Source: Pseudomonas mandelii
GTDB lineage: Bacteria > Pseudomonadota > Gammaproteobacteria > Pseudomonadales > Pseudomonadaceae
Length of the DNA: 64,000 nt
NCBI RefSeq assembly: GCF_006438925.1
Contig: NZ_RCZA01000001.1
Span: 186,001 to 250,000 of the forward strand
Reading direction: 5' to 3'
Below, in pieces: positions 49,802 to 60,044 of the stretch; position 1 is the first letter of the stretch, and each line of letters opens with the position of its first letter. Under the pieces are notes generated by a model. The model was given only the letters and a program-made list of their open reading frames with translations. It ran no database searches and was not told the origin of the DNA. The position numbers and the translations under genes are program-made.

Positions 49802-50257
49802 TCAGATCAACCCAGCGATTACGAGCAACTCCTCCAGAGCCAACAAATTCGGCACCTTGGCCACTTGCTCCCCCACCTGCACCGCCGCCTGTTCCAGCGA
49901 ACACAACGGCACATCCACATAGCTCAACTGGCTATCAAGCTTGTAAGACCGCGGAATCCCCTGCACCAGCAAGGCGATGAATTTCAAATCGGGCCGCCCG
50001 CCGAGCGCATTGAGAATCACAATCCGCGCCCGCTCACCGATCACGATTTTCTGCCCACATGCCGACTCGAAACTCAGCAACGGAATCTGCCGGTTCCGCC
50101 ACATGACCCGCCCGAGGTACCACGGTGGAGTGTCGAGGTCGAAGGCGCTGGGTTGGTAATCGATAAGCTCCGCAACAGCGACGTTGGGCAGGATCAGGTT
50201 GCGGTCAGCCAAGGGCAGCAGCAGGCCGGTGAGGTTGCTGGTGCGGTGTTCAAGCAT
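49802..50257 (-). CDS. chpC: CheW-like protein ChpC
   Basis: 151 residues, one CheW domain. In P. aeruginosa ChpC is an extra CheW-like protein of the Pil-Chp system, linking receptors to the ChpA kinase. Segments TGLLLPLADRNLILPNVAVAELIDY, WYLGRVMWRNRQIPLLSFESA and RIVILNALGG follow the CheW fold. The ATG at 50255-50257 overlaps the chpA 3' end by 8 bases, so it is translationally coupled. It is the last gene of the cluster; chpB, which precedes it in P. aeruginosa, is absent. Confidence 0.9.
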   Translation of the reverse strand: MLEHRTSNLTGLLLPLADRNLILPNVAVAELIDYQPSAFDLDTPPWYLGRVMWRNRQIPLLSFESACGQKIVIGERARIVILNALGGRPDLKFIALLVQGIPRSYKLDSQLSYVDVPLCSLEQAAVQVGEQVAKVPNLLALEELLVIAGLI

Positions 50258-53200
50258 GGGTTTTGCTCCACAGGGTGATGCTTTCGAGTAGCACCGATTC
50301 CTGGTACGGCTTGCCAAGGTAGTCGTTGACGCCGATGGCCATGGCGCGGTCGCGGTGTTTCTGCCCGGTGCGGGAGGTGATCATGATGATCGGCAGGTGC
50401 TGCAGACGTTCATCAGCGCGTACCTGGGTCGCGACTTCAAAACCGTCCATGCGCGGCATTTCGATGTCCAGCAGCATCAGGTCAGGCATGTGGTCTGCAA
50501 GCAGCAGCATGGCGTCGACACCGTCCTTGGCGGTCAGCACGTTCATGCCGTGGCGTTCCAGCAGACGGCTGGTGACCTTGCGCACGGTCACCGAGTCATC
50601 GACCACCAGCACCAGCAGCGGTTTATGCGGCTCGACCTCCGCGTCCTGAGTCGCTGACTGTTGCGGCACGCGGGCCTGCATCGCGCGGATCGGCGCCAGC
50701 AAGTCGAGAATCAGCACCACCCGCCCATCGCCGAGAATCGTGGCCCCGGACAAACCCTGCACCGCTGCAAACTGCGGGCCGAGGCTTTTGACCACGATCT
50801 CGCGAGTGCCAGCCATGGAGTCGACTTGCACCGCAATGTGCCGCTCGTTGCACTGCACCAGCAACACCGGCAGCGGCAGGCTCTGCCCCAGCAGTTTCGG
50901 GCGGTGGCTGGTTTTCAGCAGTTCGCCGAGGTAACACAGTTCATAGTGTTGCCCGGCGTATTTGTAGGTCGGCGGATCGAGCCGGTAATGCCCTTCAAGT
51001 TCGTTGGGCAACACGCGAACGATGCCGTCGATGGTGTTCAGCGGGATCGCGTACTGATCATCAAAGCACTGCACCATCAGCGCCCGGTTGACCGACACGG
51101 TAAACGGCAGGCGAATCCGGAAGTGCACGCCCTGCCCCGGCACAGAGTCGATGCTCATGCTGCCGCCGAGCTGCCGGACTTCTTCATGCACCACGTCCAT
51201 GCCGACGCCGCGTCCGGAAATCTGGGTGATTTTCTCGGCGGTGGAGAACCCCGGTTGCAGGATGAATTGCAGTACATCGCGGTCGCTGATGTCGTTGTCC
51301 GGGGCCAGCAACCCGCGCTTGATCGCCTTGCGCCGCACCGCGTCCAGCGGCACGCCGGCCCCGTCGTCGCGGATGTCGAAAATGATGTCGCCGCCCTCTC
51401 GCGACAGGTCCAGGGTGATACGACCCTGAGCCGGTTTACCCGCCGCGATGCGCACCTCGGCGGATTCCAGGCCATGATCCACGGCGTTGCGCAGCATGTG
51501 TTCCAACGGCGCGGCCATGCGTTCGAGGACGTTGCGGTCCATCTCGCCTTCGGCATTGCCGACGATAAATTCCACGTCCTTGCCCAGTTCGCTGGAGACC
51601 TGCCGGACGATCCGCTTCAAGCGCGGCAGCATCCGTTCGAACGGCACCATGCGCGTGCGCATCAGGCCTTCCTGCAATTCGGTGTTGATGCGGCCCTGCT
51701 GTTGCAGCAGGTTCTCCGCGTCCTGATTGCGTCGGTCGAGGGTTTCCTTGAGGTCGAGCAAGTCGGAGGCGGATTCGAACAGCGCGCGCGACAGTTGCTG
51801 CAACTGTGAGTGGCGATCCATTTCCAGCGGATCGAATTCTTCGTAGCCCAAGCGTTCGGCTTCGACTTGCTGGCGGCTGAGAATCCGCCCTTGGGTTTCA
51901 GTATCGAGACGACGCAACTGGTCGCGCATGCGCTCGATGGTGGTTTCCATTTCGCTCAGAGTCACACGTGCATCGTTGACCTGTTGTTCGATCCGGCCAC
52001 GGAAGATCGACGTTTCGCCGGCCAGGTTGACCAGATCGTCGAGCAGCTCCGCCGAGACCTTGACCATGTCCGCGCCGGCATCGGGTTGTGGTGCCGGCGT
52101 CTCGACTTTCGGCGTTGCGCTCGCCGCGACCGGTGCCAGTGCTTCGGGCACGGCCGGATGACTGAAATTCTTGATCGCGTCGATCAGTTGATCGGCGAGC
52201 GGCAATGGCTGACCGGCACGGGTCGCGTCGAGCATCTGCGCCAGTCGGTCGTGGCTGCTTTGCAACAAGCCGAACAACGCGGCGGTGGGTTGCAGCACGC
52301 CAGCGGACAGGCCTTCGTAGAGGAATTCCAGCTCATGGGCGAGGTCGCCAATCGGCGCGATTTCCACCATCCGCGCGCCACCCTTGAGGGTGTGTAAATC
52401 ACGCAGCAGGGTTTCCACTTCCTGACGATTCGAAGGCTCGGCCTGCCAGCGCACCAGCGCTGCGCCGGAGTTTTCGATGATGTCGAAACCTTCTTCGAGG
52501 AAGATCTCCAGAAGCTCCGGATCATGCCCTGGTGAATCCTCGGCCCGTGCCGGTTCGACCGTTTCAACAGTGCTGGCGTTGCCCTGGCGAAACTCGCGAA
52601 TGGCCTCGATCACCTCACCCGGATCGCCCAATGGCCGCTGGTTCTGCAACTGATCAAGCAGCTGCTCGAGCCGGTCATGACTGTGTTGCAGCAGGTGCGC
52701 CAAGGCTTCGCTGTAGGCGTAACGGCGGTCCACCAGCCCTTCATAAAGGCTTTCCAGTTCATGGGCCAGCTCACCGACCGGCTCGACCTCGGCCATCCGC
52801 GCACCACCCTTGAGGGTGTGCAAATCTCGCTGCAACGACAACAACGGCGCGGCGTTGTCCGGGTCGCTCAGCCAGCGCTGCAAAGCCTGACCGGCGCTTT
52901 CGAGGATATCCACCGCCTCTTCGAGGAAGATCGAAACGATCTCATCGTCCAGCTCAACCTGGGTCGCGGTCTGTTCCAGTTCGGCCGTGGCACTGCCCAG
53001 TTCCCGGATGCTCAACGTGCGGCTGCCATCGCTGCGAATCAGCCCCATCGCCGACGGATCCAGGCTCTCATCGAGCAACCCGCGCAAGGCCCGAATGCGT
53101 TCCGGTTGGGGGCTGACTTCCTGGCCGGCGGCCAGTTCGTCGAGCATGTTGATCAGCGCTTCATGGGCACTTTGCGCCTCATGGAAAAACGCCTCGCTGA

Positions 53201-56156
53201 CCGCCAGGCTGCTTTCTTCCACCGCACCATAGAGGTCGAGCAAGGCTTCGCAGAGTTCATCCACCGGATGCAGATCAGCCAGGTGCGCGCCTTCGCCGAG
53301 GGTGGTCAATTCGTCCAGCAATGCGCTGAGTTCCTGACGCTCGCCGGGATGTTGCTGCCAGCGCTGCAACAGGCTTTCGGCGTCCAGCAGGATGTCCATG
53401 CCTTGGGCGAGGAAGTTGTTGATCAGTTGCGGATCACGCTTGATGCGCAACCCGGTATTCGGTGCACTCAGGAGCGTTTCCAGCCGCTCGGCCAGCAACG
53501 CCTGGGTTCGCTCGATCAATGAGCGGGCGCCGGGAATCTGCGCCAGTGGATCACGCTTGAGCTGTCGCAAACCGAGACGGAACAAGCCTTCGGCTTCGAG
53601 CAGCAGTTCGACTTCGTCCAGGTCGAGGGCGATCAGGTGCGCCTTGTACTCCCGGGTCAAATGATCCAGCGGCCTTGCCAGCTCGGCGATCGGCAATACG
53701 CCAGCCATGGAGGCGCTGCCCTTGAGGGTGTGCAGCGCCCGCTGCAACTCGTCGCTGGCCTGCAATGGCACGTGCTCGGCGGCTTTATCGAGGAAACGGT
53801 TGAGGCTGCCCAAATGGGTTTCGGCTTCGTTGCGAAAAATCTCAAGCAGCAGCGGATCGAGGGCGGCGACGTCCTGTGCGTCCTCGTCGGGTATCGGCTC
53901 ATTGCCCTTGGCCAAGGCGTGGGCGCGTGCGGCCAATTGGTCAACGTCGTTGCGCTGGCGCTGGGCATGGTGGGCAAACTCGGCCACCAGTTCCGGCAGC
54001 AGATTCAGCGCATCGCTCAGCAGTAGTTGCACCGCCGGCCCTGGCGGAACGCTGCGTTCCAGTACGCGGTTGAGCAGGTTTTCCACGGCCCAGGCCAATT
54101 CGCCCAGCACCAACGCGCGGACCATCCGGCCACTGCCCTTGAGCGTATGGAAGGCCCGGCGCAGTTCGCTCAGGGCCGATTTGCTCTCGGGATCGGCCGA
54201 CCAGCGCGGCAGGTACTCCCGGAGGATTTCCAGGACTTCATCGGTTTCTTCGAGGAACACTTCCCGCAGCTCATCGTCCACCGGTTCTTCACCGGTGGGT
54301 GGCGGTAACAGGCTTCCCGGGGTGGTCAGGGAGGGCGGGTTGACGGAGGACACAGGGCTGGCCAATACATCGGCCAGCGACTTGACGGTCTCTGGGTCGT
54401 CCAGTTCCTGCAGATCCTGCATGACCTGCGCTTCACTCGGGCTGAGCACATCTTCAAGCACCGGCACCTGCTGCTCGCTGGGGAAAAACCCGAGCGCGGC
54501 CAGGCTTTTTTCCGCGACGTCGAGCAACTTTTCGCCCGGCGCTTCGGGGTCGTCGCTGAGGCGCTCCAGGTAATACTCGATGCTGGTGATGACGTCGGCC
54601 AGGCTGTCCAGCTCCTGCCAGCCGGGGTGATCCGGATCCAGCAGCAGGTGCTCGCGGATGAAGTGGTTGCACGTTTCGATCAGGCTCGCCGCACGGCTCA
54701 ACGGAATCATCGCCAGCGCACCGCGCACTTGGGTCAGCAAGGCCGGCAATGGCTGCAAGTGCTGGCGATCCCAGTCGGCGTCGATGTAGTCGACGATCAT
54801 GTCCTTGGCCTGTTGCAGGCAGATGCGCGCTTCCTTGATCACGATTTGATGGATCTGTGTCAGGTCGGTGGTCGGCAGGCGGCTTTCTTCCTGGCTTTCC
54901 GGCTCGACGGTGCCGACCATGCCGGCCAGCGTCGCTTCGACGTAGAGCAAGGCCCCGGCAACGTCCATCAGGATCGCGTCGTTGGGCTCACGCTGGCCCT
55001 GGGCGAGGCTCAGCACCACCGCCAGTTGATCGATGATGACCTTGCGTGGCTGGCCGAAACCGAGCACCGCCAGGGTGTCGGCGATTTGCCGCAGGGGCGC
55101 CAGCAGGCTTTCGAGGTCCGAGGTGTGTTGGCGGTCGCTGCGCACGAACAGGTCGAGGCGCTCCTTGACCCGCACCAGCTCTTCACACAAAGCGGCCAGC
55201 ACCGAACGCATGGCATCGCGGTCGGGACCGGCCAGCCGTGCTCGTTCTTCGTCGACCATCGCGCTGTCAGGCAGCGCGTCGTCCAGTCCGTAGCGATCTT
55301 TCATGGTCAGCATCTGCCCGGTGGGATGTTCGGCCTTGGCAATGTAGAACAGCAAACTCTTGAGTAACTCTAGCGGCGCCGGCTGATTGATGCCCGGCAT
55401 GCCCTGTTCGAGCAGGCGCTTCAGTTCTTTGTCGGCCTCCTTGAACAGACTGCGCAACGCCGGACTGTTAGCAATCGAGCCACCGCGCATGCCTTCGACC
55501 AGCGCCGAGGCAACTTGCCACAACGGGCTCAGGGGCGCGTTGCCGCACAGCCCTTCGAGGCGCGCAAAAACCTTGGTCAAGTAACCGAGATTGGTTTCGC
55601 CGTCCTGCTCACGCAGCAGTCCGACCAGGGCCATCTGCAACATTTGCCGCCACTTGCGCAGCATGTTCGGTAAATCCGCCGGCTCCAGCAGCGCCAGCGA
55701 CTCTTCGTCCAGGGGTGGCAGGTCCGGCAATTGCGGGCTGAACAGGCTGGTTTCCGACAACAGGCTTTCGCCACGGGCGCTGCGCAGATCGTTGATCAGT
55801 GGCAACACAACCAGCGGCAGGTCGCGGCGCGCACCTTGTACCCGATCAAGGTAAATCGGCAGCTGCCCAAGGGCTTGCAGCAACAGGTGGAGCGTCTCAT
55901 CGCGATGACTGACGCGGTTCTGTTGCAAGGCGGTGGTCAGATGTTCCATCTCTTCGGCGAGCAGCGCCGCGCCGTAGAACTCGACCATCTGCAAACTGCC
56001 GTGAACCTGATGGACGCATGCCAGGCATTCACTGAGGGCGTGCGTCGCCTGCGGGTCATCAAGCAACGTTTCAATCGCCTGGTGAGCCACTTTCAGCGTT
56101 TCGGCAATCTCGCCTTTGACCCACTCGAGGGCCACATAGTCGTGCCGATCACCCAT
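50250..56156 (-). CDS. chpA: Hybrid chemotaxis histidine kinase ChpA/PilL
   Basis: 1968 residues, cytoplasmic. HPt-like domains carry phosphorylatable His at H670, H809, H1113 and H1255 (HTLKGSGRM, HTLKGSASM, HTLKGGARM twice); a divergent N-terminal one has HQVHGSL at H49. Then come a CheA dimerisation region, the ATPase with LEHMLRNAVDHGLE, a CheW-like regulatory domain and a C-terminal receiver (LVVDDSVTVRK, LLDIEMPRMDG). It controls type IV pilus extension and retraction and cAMP signalling in P. aeruginosa. The ATG at 56154-56156 follows GGAG by five bases. P. aeruginosa ChpA is about 2,470 residues with eight Xpt domains, so this one is shorter. Confidence 0.95.
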   Translation of the reverse strand: MGDRHDYVALEWVKGEIAETLKVAHQAIETLLDDPQATHALSECLACVHQVHGSLQMVEFYGAALLAEEMEHLTTALQQNRVSHRDETLHLLLQALGQLPIYLDRVQGARRDLPLVVLPLINDLRSARGESLLSETSLFSPQLPDLPPLDEESLALLEPADLPNMLRKWRQMLQMALVGLLREQDGETNLGYLTKVFARLEGLCGNAPLSPLWQVASALVEGMRGGSIANSPALRSLFKEADKELKRLLEQGMPGINQPAPLELLKSLLFYIAKAEHPTGQMLTMKDRYGLDDALPDSAMVDEERARLAGPDRDAMRSVLAALCEELVRVKERLDLFVRSDRQHTSDLESLLAPLRQIADTLAVLGFGQPRKVIIDQLAVVLSLAQGQREPNDAILMDVAGALLYVEATLAGMVGTVEPESQEESRLPTTDLTQIHQIVIKEARICLQQAKDMIVDYIDADWDRQHLQPLPALLTQVRGALAMIPLSRAASLIETCNHFIREHLLLDPDHPGWQELDSLADVITSIEYYLERLSDDPEAPGEKLLDVAEKSLAALGFFPSEQQVPVLEDVLSPSEAQVMQDLQELDDPETVKSLADVLASPVSSVNPPSLTTPGSLLPPPTGEEPVDDELREVFLEETDEVLEILREYLPRWSADPESKSALSELRRAFHTLKGSGRMVRALVLGELAWAVENLLNRVLERSVPPGPAVQLLLSDALNLLPELVAEFAHHAQRQRNDVDQLAARAHALAKGNEPIPDEDAQDVAALDPLLLEIFRNEAETHLGSLNRFLDKAAEHVPLQASDELQRALHTLKGSASMAGVLPIAELARPLDHLTREYKAHLIALDLDEVELLLEAEGLFRLGLRQLKRDPLAQIPGARSLIERTQALLAERLETLLSAPNTGLRIKRDPQLINNFLAQGMDILLDAESLLQRWQQHPGERQELSALLDELTTLGEGAHLADLHPVDELCEALLDLYGAVEESSLAVSEAFFHEAQSAHEALINMLDELAAGQEVSPQPERIRALRGLLDESLDPSAMGLIRSDGSRTLSIRELGSATAELEQTATQVELDDEIVSIFLEEAVDILESAGQALQRWLSDPDNAAPLLSLQRDLHTLKGGARMAEVEPVGELAHELESLYEGLVDRRYAYSEALAHLLQHSHDRLEQLLDQLQNQRPLGDPGEVIEAIREFRQGNASTVETVEPARAEDSPGHDPELLEIFLEEGFDIIENSGAALVRWQAEPSNRQEVETLLRDLHTLKGGARMVEIAPIGDLAHELEFLYEGLSAGVLQPTAALFGLLQSSHDRLAQMLDATRAGQPLPLADQLIDAIKNFSHPAVPEALAPVAASATPKVETPAPQPDAGADMVKVSAELLDDLVNLAGETSIFRGRIEQQVNDARVTLSEMETTIERMRDQLRRLDTETQGRILSRQQVEAERLGYEEFDPLEMDRHSQLQQLSRALFESASDLLDLKETLDRRNQDAENLLQQQGRINTELQEGLMRTRMVPFERMLPRLKRIVRQVSSELGKDVEFIVGNAEGEMDRNVLERMAAPLEHMLRNAVDHGLESAEVRIAAGKPAQGRITLDLSREGGDIIFDIRDDGAGVPLDAVRRKAIKRGLLAPDNDISDRDVLQFILQPGFSTAEKITQISGRGVGMDVVHEEVRQLGGSMSIDSVPGQGVHFRIRLPFTVSVNRALMVQCFDDQYAIPLNTIDGIVRVLPNELEGHYRLDPPTYKYAGQHYELCYLGELLKTSHRPKLLGQSLPLPVLLVQCNERHIAVQVDSMAGTREIVVKSLGPQFAAVQGLSGATILGDGRVVLILDLLAPIRAMQARVPQQSATQDAEVEPHKPLLVLVVDDSVTVRKVTSRLLERHGMNVLTAKDGVDAMLLLADHMPDLMLLDIEMPRMDGFEVATQVRADERLQHLPIIMITSRTGQKHRDRAMAIGVNDYLGKPYQESVLLESITLWSKTHA

Positions 56157-56208
56157 AACCACTCCAAATCACTGCTCTACTCAAAAAACGCATTCGCTCG
56201 CAGGCGTT

Positions 56209-58272
56209 TCACACTTTATCCGCAGCCGCAGCCGCAGCCTGGGCGGCCGGCAAGGTGAAACCGGACACCGAACGCCGCAGCTGGCTGGCCATTTTCGCCA
56301 GGTTGCCAATGCTCTCGGCGGTGGCCGTGGAGCCGGACGAGGTCTGCGTGGTGATCTGCTGGATCACGTTCATCGTCAGGGAAATCTGACCGGCCGAGGA
56401 CGTCTGTTGCTGCGCGGCGTTGGAAATACTCTGGATCAACGCGGCGAGGGTCTTCGACACGCCTTCGATTTCTTCCAGGGCCACTCCGGCATCCTGCGCC
56501 AGACGAGCGCCACGCACCACTTCGGTGGTGGTCTGCTCCATGGAAATCACCGCTTCGTTGGTGTCGGTCTGAATCGCCCGCACCAGGGTTTCGATCTGCC
56601 GGGTGGCGGCAGACGAGCGCTCGGCCAGCCGCTGGACCTCATCGGCGACCACCGCAAAACCACGCCCGGCATCACCGGCCATGGAGGCCTGGATCGCCGC
56701 GTTGAGCGCAAGTATGTTGGTCTGGTCGGCAATGTCATCGATCAGGCTGACAATGTCGCCGATTTCCTGAGAAGACTCGCCAAGGCGTTTGATGCGCTTG
56801 GCGGTGTCTTGAATCTGCTCGCGAATATTGTCCATGCCGTGGATGGTGTTGTGCACCACCTCATTGCCCTTGTTGGCGATTTCCACCGAGCGCTCGGCCA
56901 CCGCTGAGGATTCGGCGGCGTTGGCCGAGACCTGATCGATAGACTGGGCCATGTCGTTGATCGCGGTGGACGCTTCGGCAATCTGCTGCGCCTGATGCTC
57001 CGAAGCCTGGGCCAGGTGCATGGCGGTGGCCTGGGTCTCCTGCACGGCAGCAGCGACCTGGCCAGCGGTGAGGTTGATGGTCGCCACCAGATCGCGCAAT
57101 TGGTCCACGGAATAGTTGATCGAGTCGGCGATGGTCCCGGTGAAGTCTTCGGTCACCGAGGCGGTCACGGTCAGGTCGCCGTCCGCCAGGTCTTCGATCT
57201 CGTCGAGCAGGCGCATGATCGCGTTCTGGTTACGCTCGTTCTTCTCGGCCGTTTCGCGCAGCTGACGATTGGTTTCCCGGACCATCACCAGGCCAATGAG
57301 GATGATCGACATCAGCGCCAACAGGCCCAGCACGTAGCCGCCAATGGTGTCAGTGCTGCGCCCGCCGGCCAGGTTTTCGAAACCGCCGGCCAGGTGCGAG
57401 GCTTCCTCGAGCAGGGTCTGCGACAGGGTGAAGATATTGGTGGCCGATTCACGGACCTTGAACAGCTCCGGCGAGGTTTCGAGGATTTCATCCACCGAAC
57501 CCGAGACGAATTCGAACAACTCGGAAATCTCGATCAACCGCGCGCGAGCATCGCGGTCTTCAACCTGGCTGACTTTCAGTGACGGATTGCCCTGGAGCAT
57601 GCCGTTGAGCACCTGGCCGAATCGCGCAGCATCGCGACCGAAAGCGTCGGCGGCCTGCTGCGAGTTTTCATCACCGGACAGCACGGTGTTCACCGCACCG
57701 AGAATCCGCTCAGCCAATAGCGACTGACGCTGCGCCATGGCCACCTGCGCGGCCGGGGCCCCGCGCTGGAGGAGCGTTTCGACGACTTTTTCGTACTCGA
57801 CCTGCAACTGCGGCACGGTTTCGGCCAGGGTCGCGGCGACTTGATGCAGCGACAGCACGGTCTGTTCGCTGGAGAGGATCGCGTCGGTGTTTTTCAGCAA
57901 GCGTTCCCAGTCCAGTTGCACGGCGCGCATTTCCGGGCGCACGGTGGATGGCGCTGGCGGCAGGCCGGTGGCTGAGTCGCCTTTCTTCAGATAGCCCCAG
58001 CGTTGGGCAAAGTCATTGCGCGCATCGCTCAGCAGCTTGAACGCCGCCGCCTTGCCGGCAGCGGCTTCGGTGGCGTTCTTGGCAATGCGCTGGGACAACA
58101 CGCGCAGCTCACCGGCGTGGCCGATGTACTGTTTGTCGTACGTGGCCTGGGTGTTGAGGTACGCGAAGTTGGCGAACAGCAGCATGATGAAGACGATCAG
58201 CGCGATGAACAGCGCGATGATCTGTGACCGGCTGCGCGACCCTTCTGGCTTGCCTGTTTTTGCTTTTATCAT
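56209..58272 (-). CDS. pilJ: Methyl-accepting chemotaxis receptor PilJ
   Basis: 687 residues. A short basic cytoplasmic N-terminus, a first membrane helix (about 19-38), a periplasmic part with two PilJ-type sensing regions, and a second helix near 315-335 precede the HAMP and signalling domain. The hairpin tip is [51 protein letters not shown] precedes the ATG at 58270-58272. PilJ is the receptor of the Pil-Chp surface-sensing system. It is followed directly by chpA with no pilK methyltransferase gene between. Confidence 0.95.
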   Translation of the reverse strand: MIKAKTGKPEGSRSRSQIIALFIALIVFIMLLFANFAYLNTQATYDKQYIGHAGELRVLSQRIAKNATEAAAGKAAAFKLLSDARNDFAQRWGYLKKGDSATGLPPAPSTVRPEMRAVQLDWERLLKNTDAILSSEQTVLSLHQVAATLAETVPQLQVEYEKVVETLLQRGAPAAQVAMAQRQSLLAERILGAVNTVLSGDENSQQAADAFGRDAARFGQVLNGMLQGNPSLKVSQVEDRDARARLIEISELFEFVSGSVDEILETSPELFKVRESATNIFTLSQTLLEEASHLAGGFENLAGGRSTDTIGGYVLGLLALMSIILIGLVMVRETNRQLRETAEKNERNQNAIMRLLDEIEDLADGDLTVTASVTEDFTGTIADSINYSVDQLRDLVATINLTAGQVAAAVQETQATAMHLAQASEHQAQQIAEASTAINDMAQSIDQVSANAAESSAVAERSVEIANKGNEVVHNTIHGMDNIREQIQDTAKRIKRLGESSQEIGDIVSLIDDIADQTNILALNAAIQASMAGDAGRGFAVVADEVQRLAERSSAATRQIETLVRAIQTDTNEAVISMEQTTTEVVRGARLAQDAGVALEEIEGVSKTLAALIQSISNAAQQQTSSAGQISLTMNVIQQITTQTSSGSTATAESIGNLAKMASQLRRSVSGFTLPAAQAAAAAADKV

Positions 58273-58317
58273 CGGTCCTCGCCTGTTAACCAACACCTGT
58301 GAACCTTGCCGAGAACC

Positions 58318-58412
58318 CTGTGGGAGCGAGCCTGCTCGCGATTCAGGCGCCGCGGTGCATCAGAAAAACCGCGTTATCGTTCAATCGCGAGCAGGCTCGC
58401 TCCCACAGGGGA
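58318..58412. repeat. Paired REP palindrome inside the pil cluster
   Basis: GTGGGAGCGAGCCTGCTCGC then GCGAGCAGGCTCGCTCCCAC about 50 bases apart, between pilI and pilJ. It lies within a probable operon transcript. Confidence 0.9.
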
Positions 58413-58423
58413 TGGTTCGGCGG

Positions 58424-58972
58424 TCAAATGGCCACGTTCATGAATCCTTGTGACTGCACCAATGCAAACGGGCTGAACACCTGCCAGGTCTGCTCACGCT
58501 GAAACCGGCCTTTGATGAATGGTGCAATCGGGCCGCTCAAGGTATCTACCGGCTCAAGGCTGTCCTGGGCAAAGTGCTGCAAGCCGAAAACTTCATCGAC
58601 CATCAACCCGGTAAACACCTCGTTATGCTCCACCACCAAGACCCGGCGCTGCTTGCGCACAGCTGACAGCTCATGCCCAGGCTCGTTACCAGAAAAGAAG
58701 CCACACAAATCGATGATCGGTAACAGACGCCCGCGCAGGTTGGCCACGCCCTTGACCCAGGGTCTGACCCCCGGCAGCTGGGTACACCTCGGCTCGTGCA
58801 ACACTTCGCTGACCTCGCCCATCGGCGCGACGTACCAGTGTTCGCCCAGACGGAAGCCGATGCCGCTCCAACTGTCTTGTCGGGTCGGCTGGGACGGCAA
58901 GTCCGCCGCCAGCAGACGACAACGCTGGTCGATCTGCAGCAGCAGTTCGAAAGCCGTCAGCGACTCGGTCAT
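58424..58972 (-). CDS. pilI: CheW-like adaptor PilI
   Basis: 182 residues, a CheW domain with WYVAPMGEVSEVLHEPRCTQLPGVRPWVKGVANLRGRLLPIIDLCGFF, the usual CheW core. It couples PilJ to ChpA. The start MTESLTAFELLLQIDQRCRLLA lies 10 bases after the pilH stop. The stop is close to the REP pair that separates it from pilJ. Confidence 0.93.
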   Translation of the reverse strand: MTESLTAFELLLQIDQRCRLLAADLPSQPTRQDSWSGIGFRLGEHWYVAPMGEVSEVLHEPRCTQLPGVRPWVKGVANLRGRLLPIIDLCGFFSGNEPGHELSAVRKQRRVLVVEHNEVFTGLMVDEVFGLQHFAQDSLEPVDTLSGPIAPFIKGRFQREQTWQVFSPFALVQSQGFMNVAI

Positions 58973-58982
58973 GGCCGGACGA

Positions 58983-59348
58983 TCAACCGGCCAGCACGTT
59001 GTTCAGGGTTTTGATCAGGGTTTCTTCGTCGACCGGTTTGGTCAGGTAGTCCTTGGCGCCCTGGCGCGTGCCCCAGACCTTGTCGGTTTCCTGATCCTTG
59101 GTGGTGATGATGATCACCGGGATGTGCCCGGTTTCCGGGTCTTTGGTCAGCTGACGGGTCGCCTGGAAACCGTTGAGGCCAGGCATGACGATGTCCATCA
59201 GCACCGCGTCGGGTTTTTCCTGACGGGCCAGCGCCACGCCGTCGGCGCCGTTTTCGGCTTTCAACACTTCATGACCGTGCTTTTCCAGCATGCCGGTCAG
59301 TTTGTACATTTCGGTCGGCGAATCATCGACGATCAGAATACGTGCCAT
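58983..59348 (-). CDS. pilH: Single-domain response regulator PilH
   Basis: 121 residues, a stand-alone CheY-like receiver. Acidic DD in LIVDDSPTE, phospho-acceptor Asp in AVLMDIVMPGLNG, and Lys in LTKPVDEE. In P. aeruginosa PilH counters PilG and promotes pilus retraction. The start MARILIVDDSPTEMYKL at 59346-59348 is preferred over longer in-frame starts. Confidence 0.95.
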   Translation of the reverse strand: MARILIVDDSPTEMYKLTGMLEKHGHEVLKAENGADGVALARQEKPDAVLMDIVMPGLNGFQATRQLTKDPETGHIPVIIITTKDQETDKVWGTRQGAKDYLTKPVDEETLIKTLNNVLAG

Positions 59349-59405
59349 GGTCTTCCCCATTTTTGTCGACGCCGGGCCCACTGGCCGAGCGTCACTGTGC
59401 GTGTC

Positions 59406-59810
59406 CTACTGCGGCAAAACGGCGGCGAAGCCCGGAACATGGGCCTGGATCGCGTTCAGCAGTTCTTCCTTGCTGAAAGGCTTGGTCAAAAACTGGTCGG
59501 AGCCGACGATGCGCCCCTTGGCCTTGTCGAACAGCCCGTCCTTGGACGACAGCATAATCACTGGCGTGGACTTGAACGCACTGTTGTTCTTGATTAAAGC
59601 GCAGGTCTGATAACCATCCAGACGCGGCATCATGATGTCGACAAAGATGATGCCAGGGTGATTGTCGGCAATCTTGGCCAGGGCATCGAAACCATCGATG
59701 GCGGTGATCACTTCACAACCCACGTTCTTCAACAACGTTTCGGCGGTGCGGCGAATCGTTTTCGAATCGTCGATCACCATGACCTTCAAGGCGCTGGAAT
59801 GCTGTTCCAT
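59406..59810 (-). CDS. pilG: Single-domain response regulator PilG
   Basis: 134 residues, receiver only. It has VMVIDDSKTIRR, phospho-acceptor Asp in IIFVDIMMPRLDG, and Lys in LTKPFSKEE. PilG promotes pilus extension and signals to the adenylate cyclase CyaB in P. aeruginosa. It starts MEQHSSALKVMVIDD at 59808-59810 and is the first gene of the cluster, divergent from gshB. Confidence 0.95.
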   Translation of the reverse strand: MEQHSSALKVMVIDDSKTIRRTAETLLKNVGCEVITAIDGFDALAKIADNHPGIIFVDIMMPRLDGYQTCALIKNNSAFKSTPVIMLSSKDGLFDKAKGRIVGSDQFLTKPFSKEELLNAIQAHVPGFAAVLPQ

Positions 59811-60044
59811 ATTTGCTCTACCGTCGCCTTTGCGAATCAAATTGTCCATTTCCGATAACCGGAGGCTCGAAACCCTTGATGTTTAAGGGCCGGAACGATA
59901 TGGCAGCCTTTTTAGCACAGTCTCCAAATGCAATCTATCGGGGGACCGGCGCGGTGGTTTTTCCTTGACCGGGAACACACTCAGCGCCACTCTGACGCCA
60001 CTTTTGCAGGTCACTGCGACCCACCCAATTTCGAGGAAAAACCC

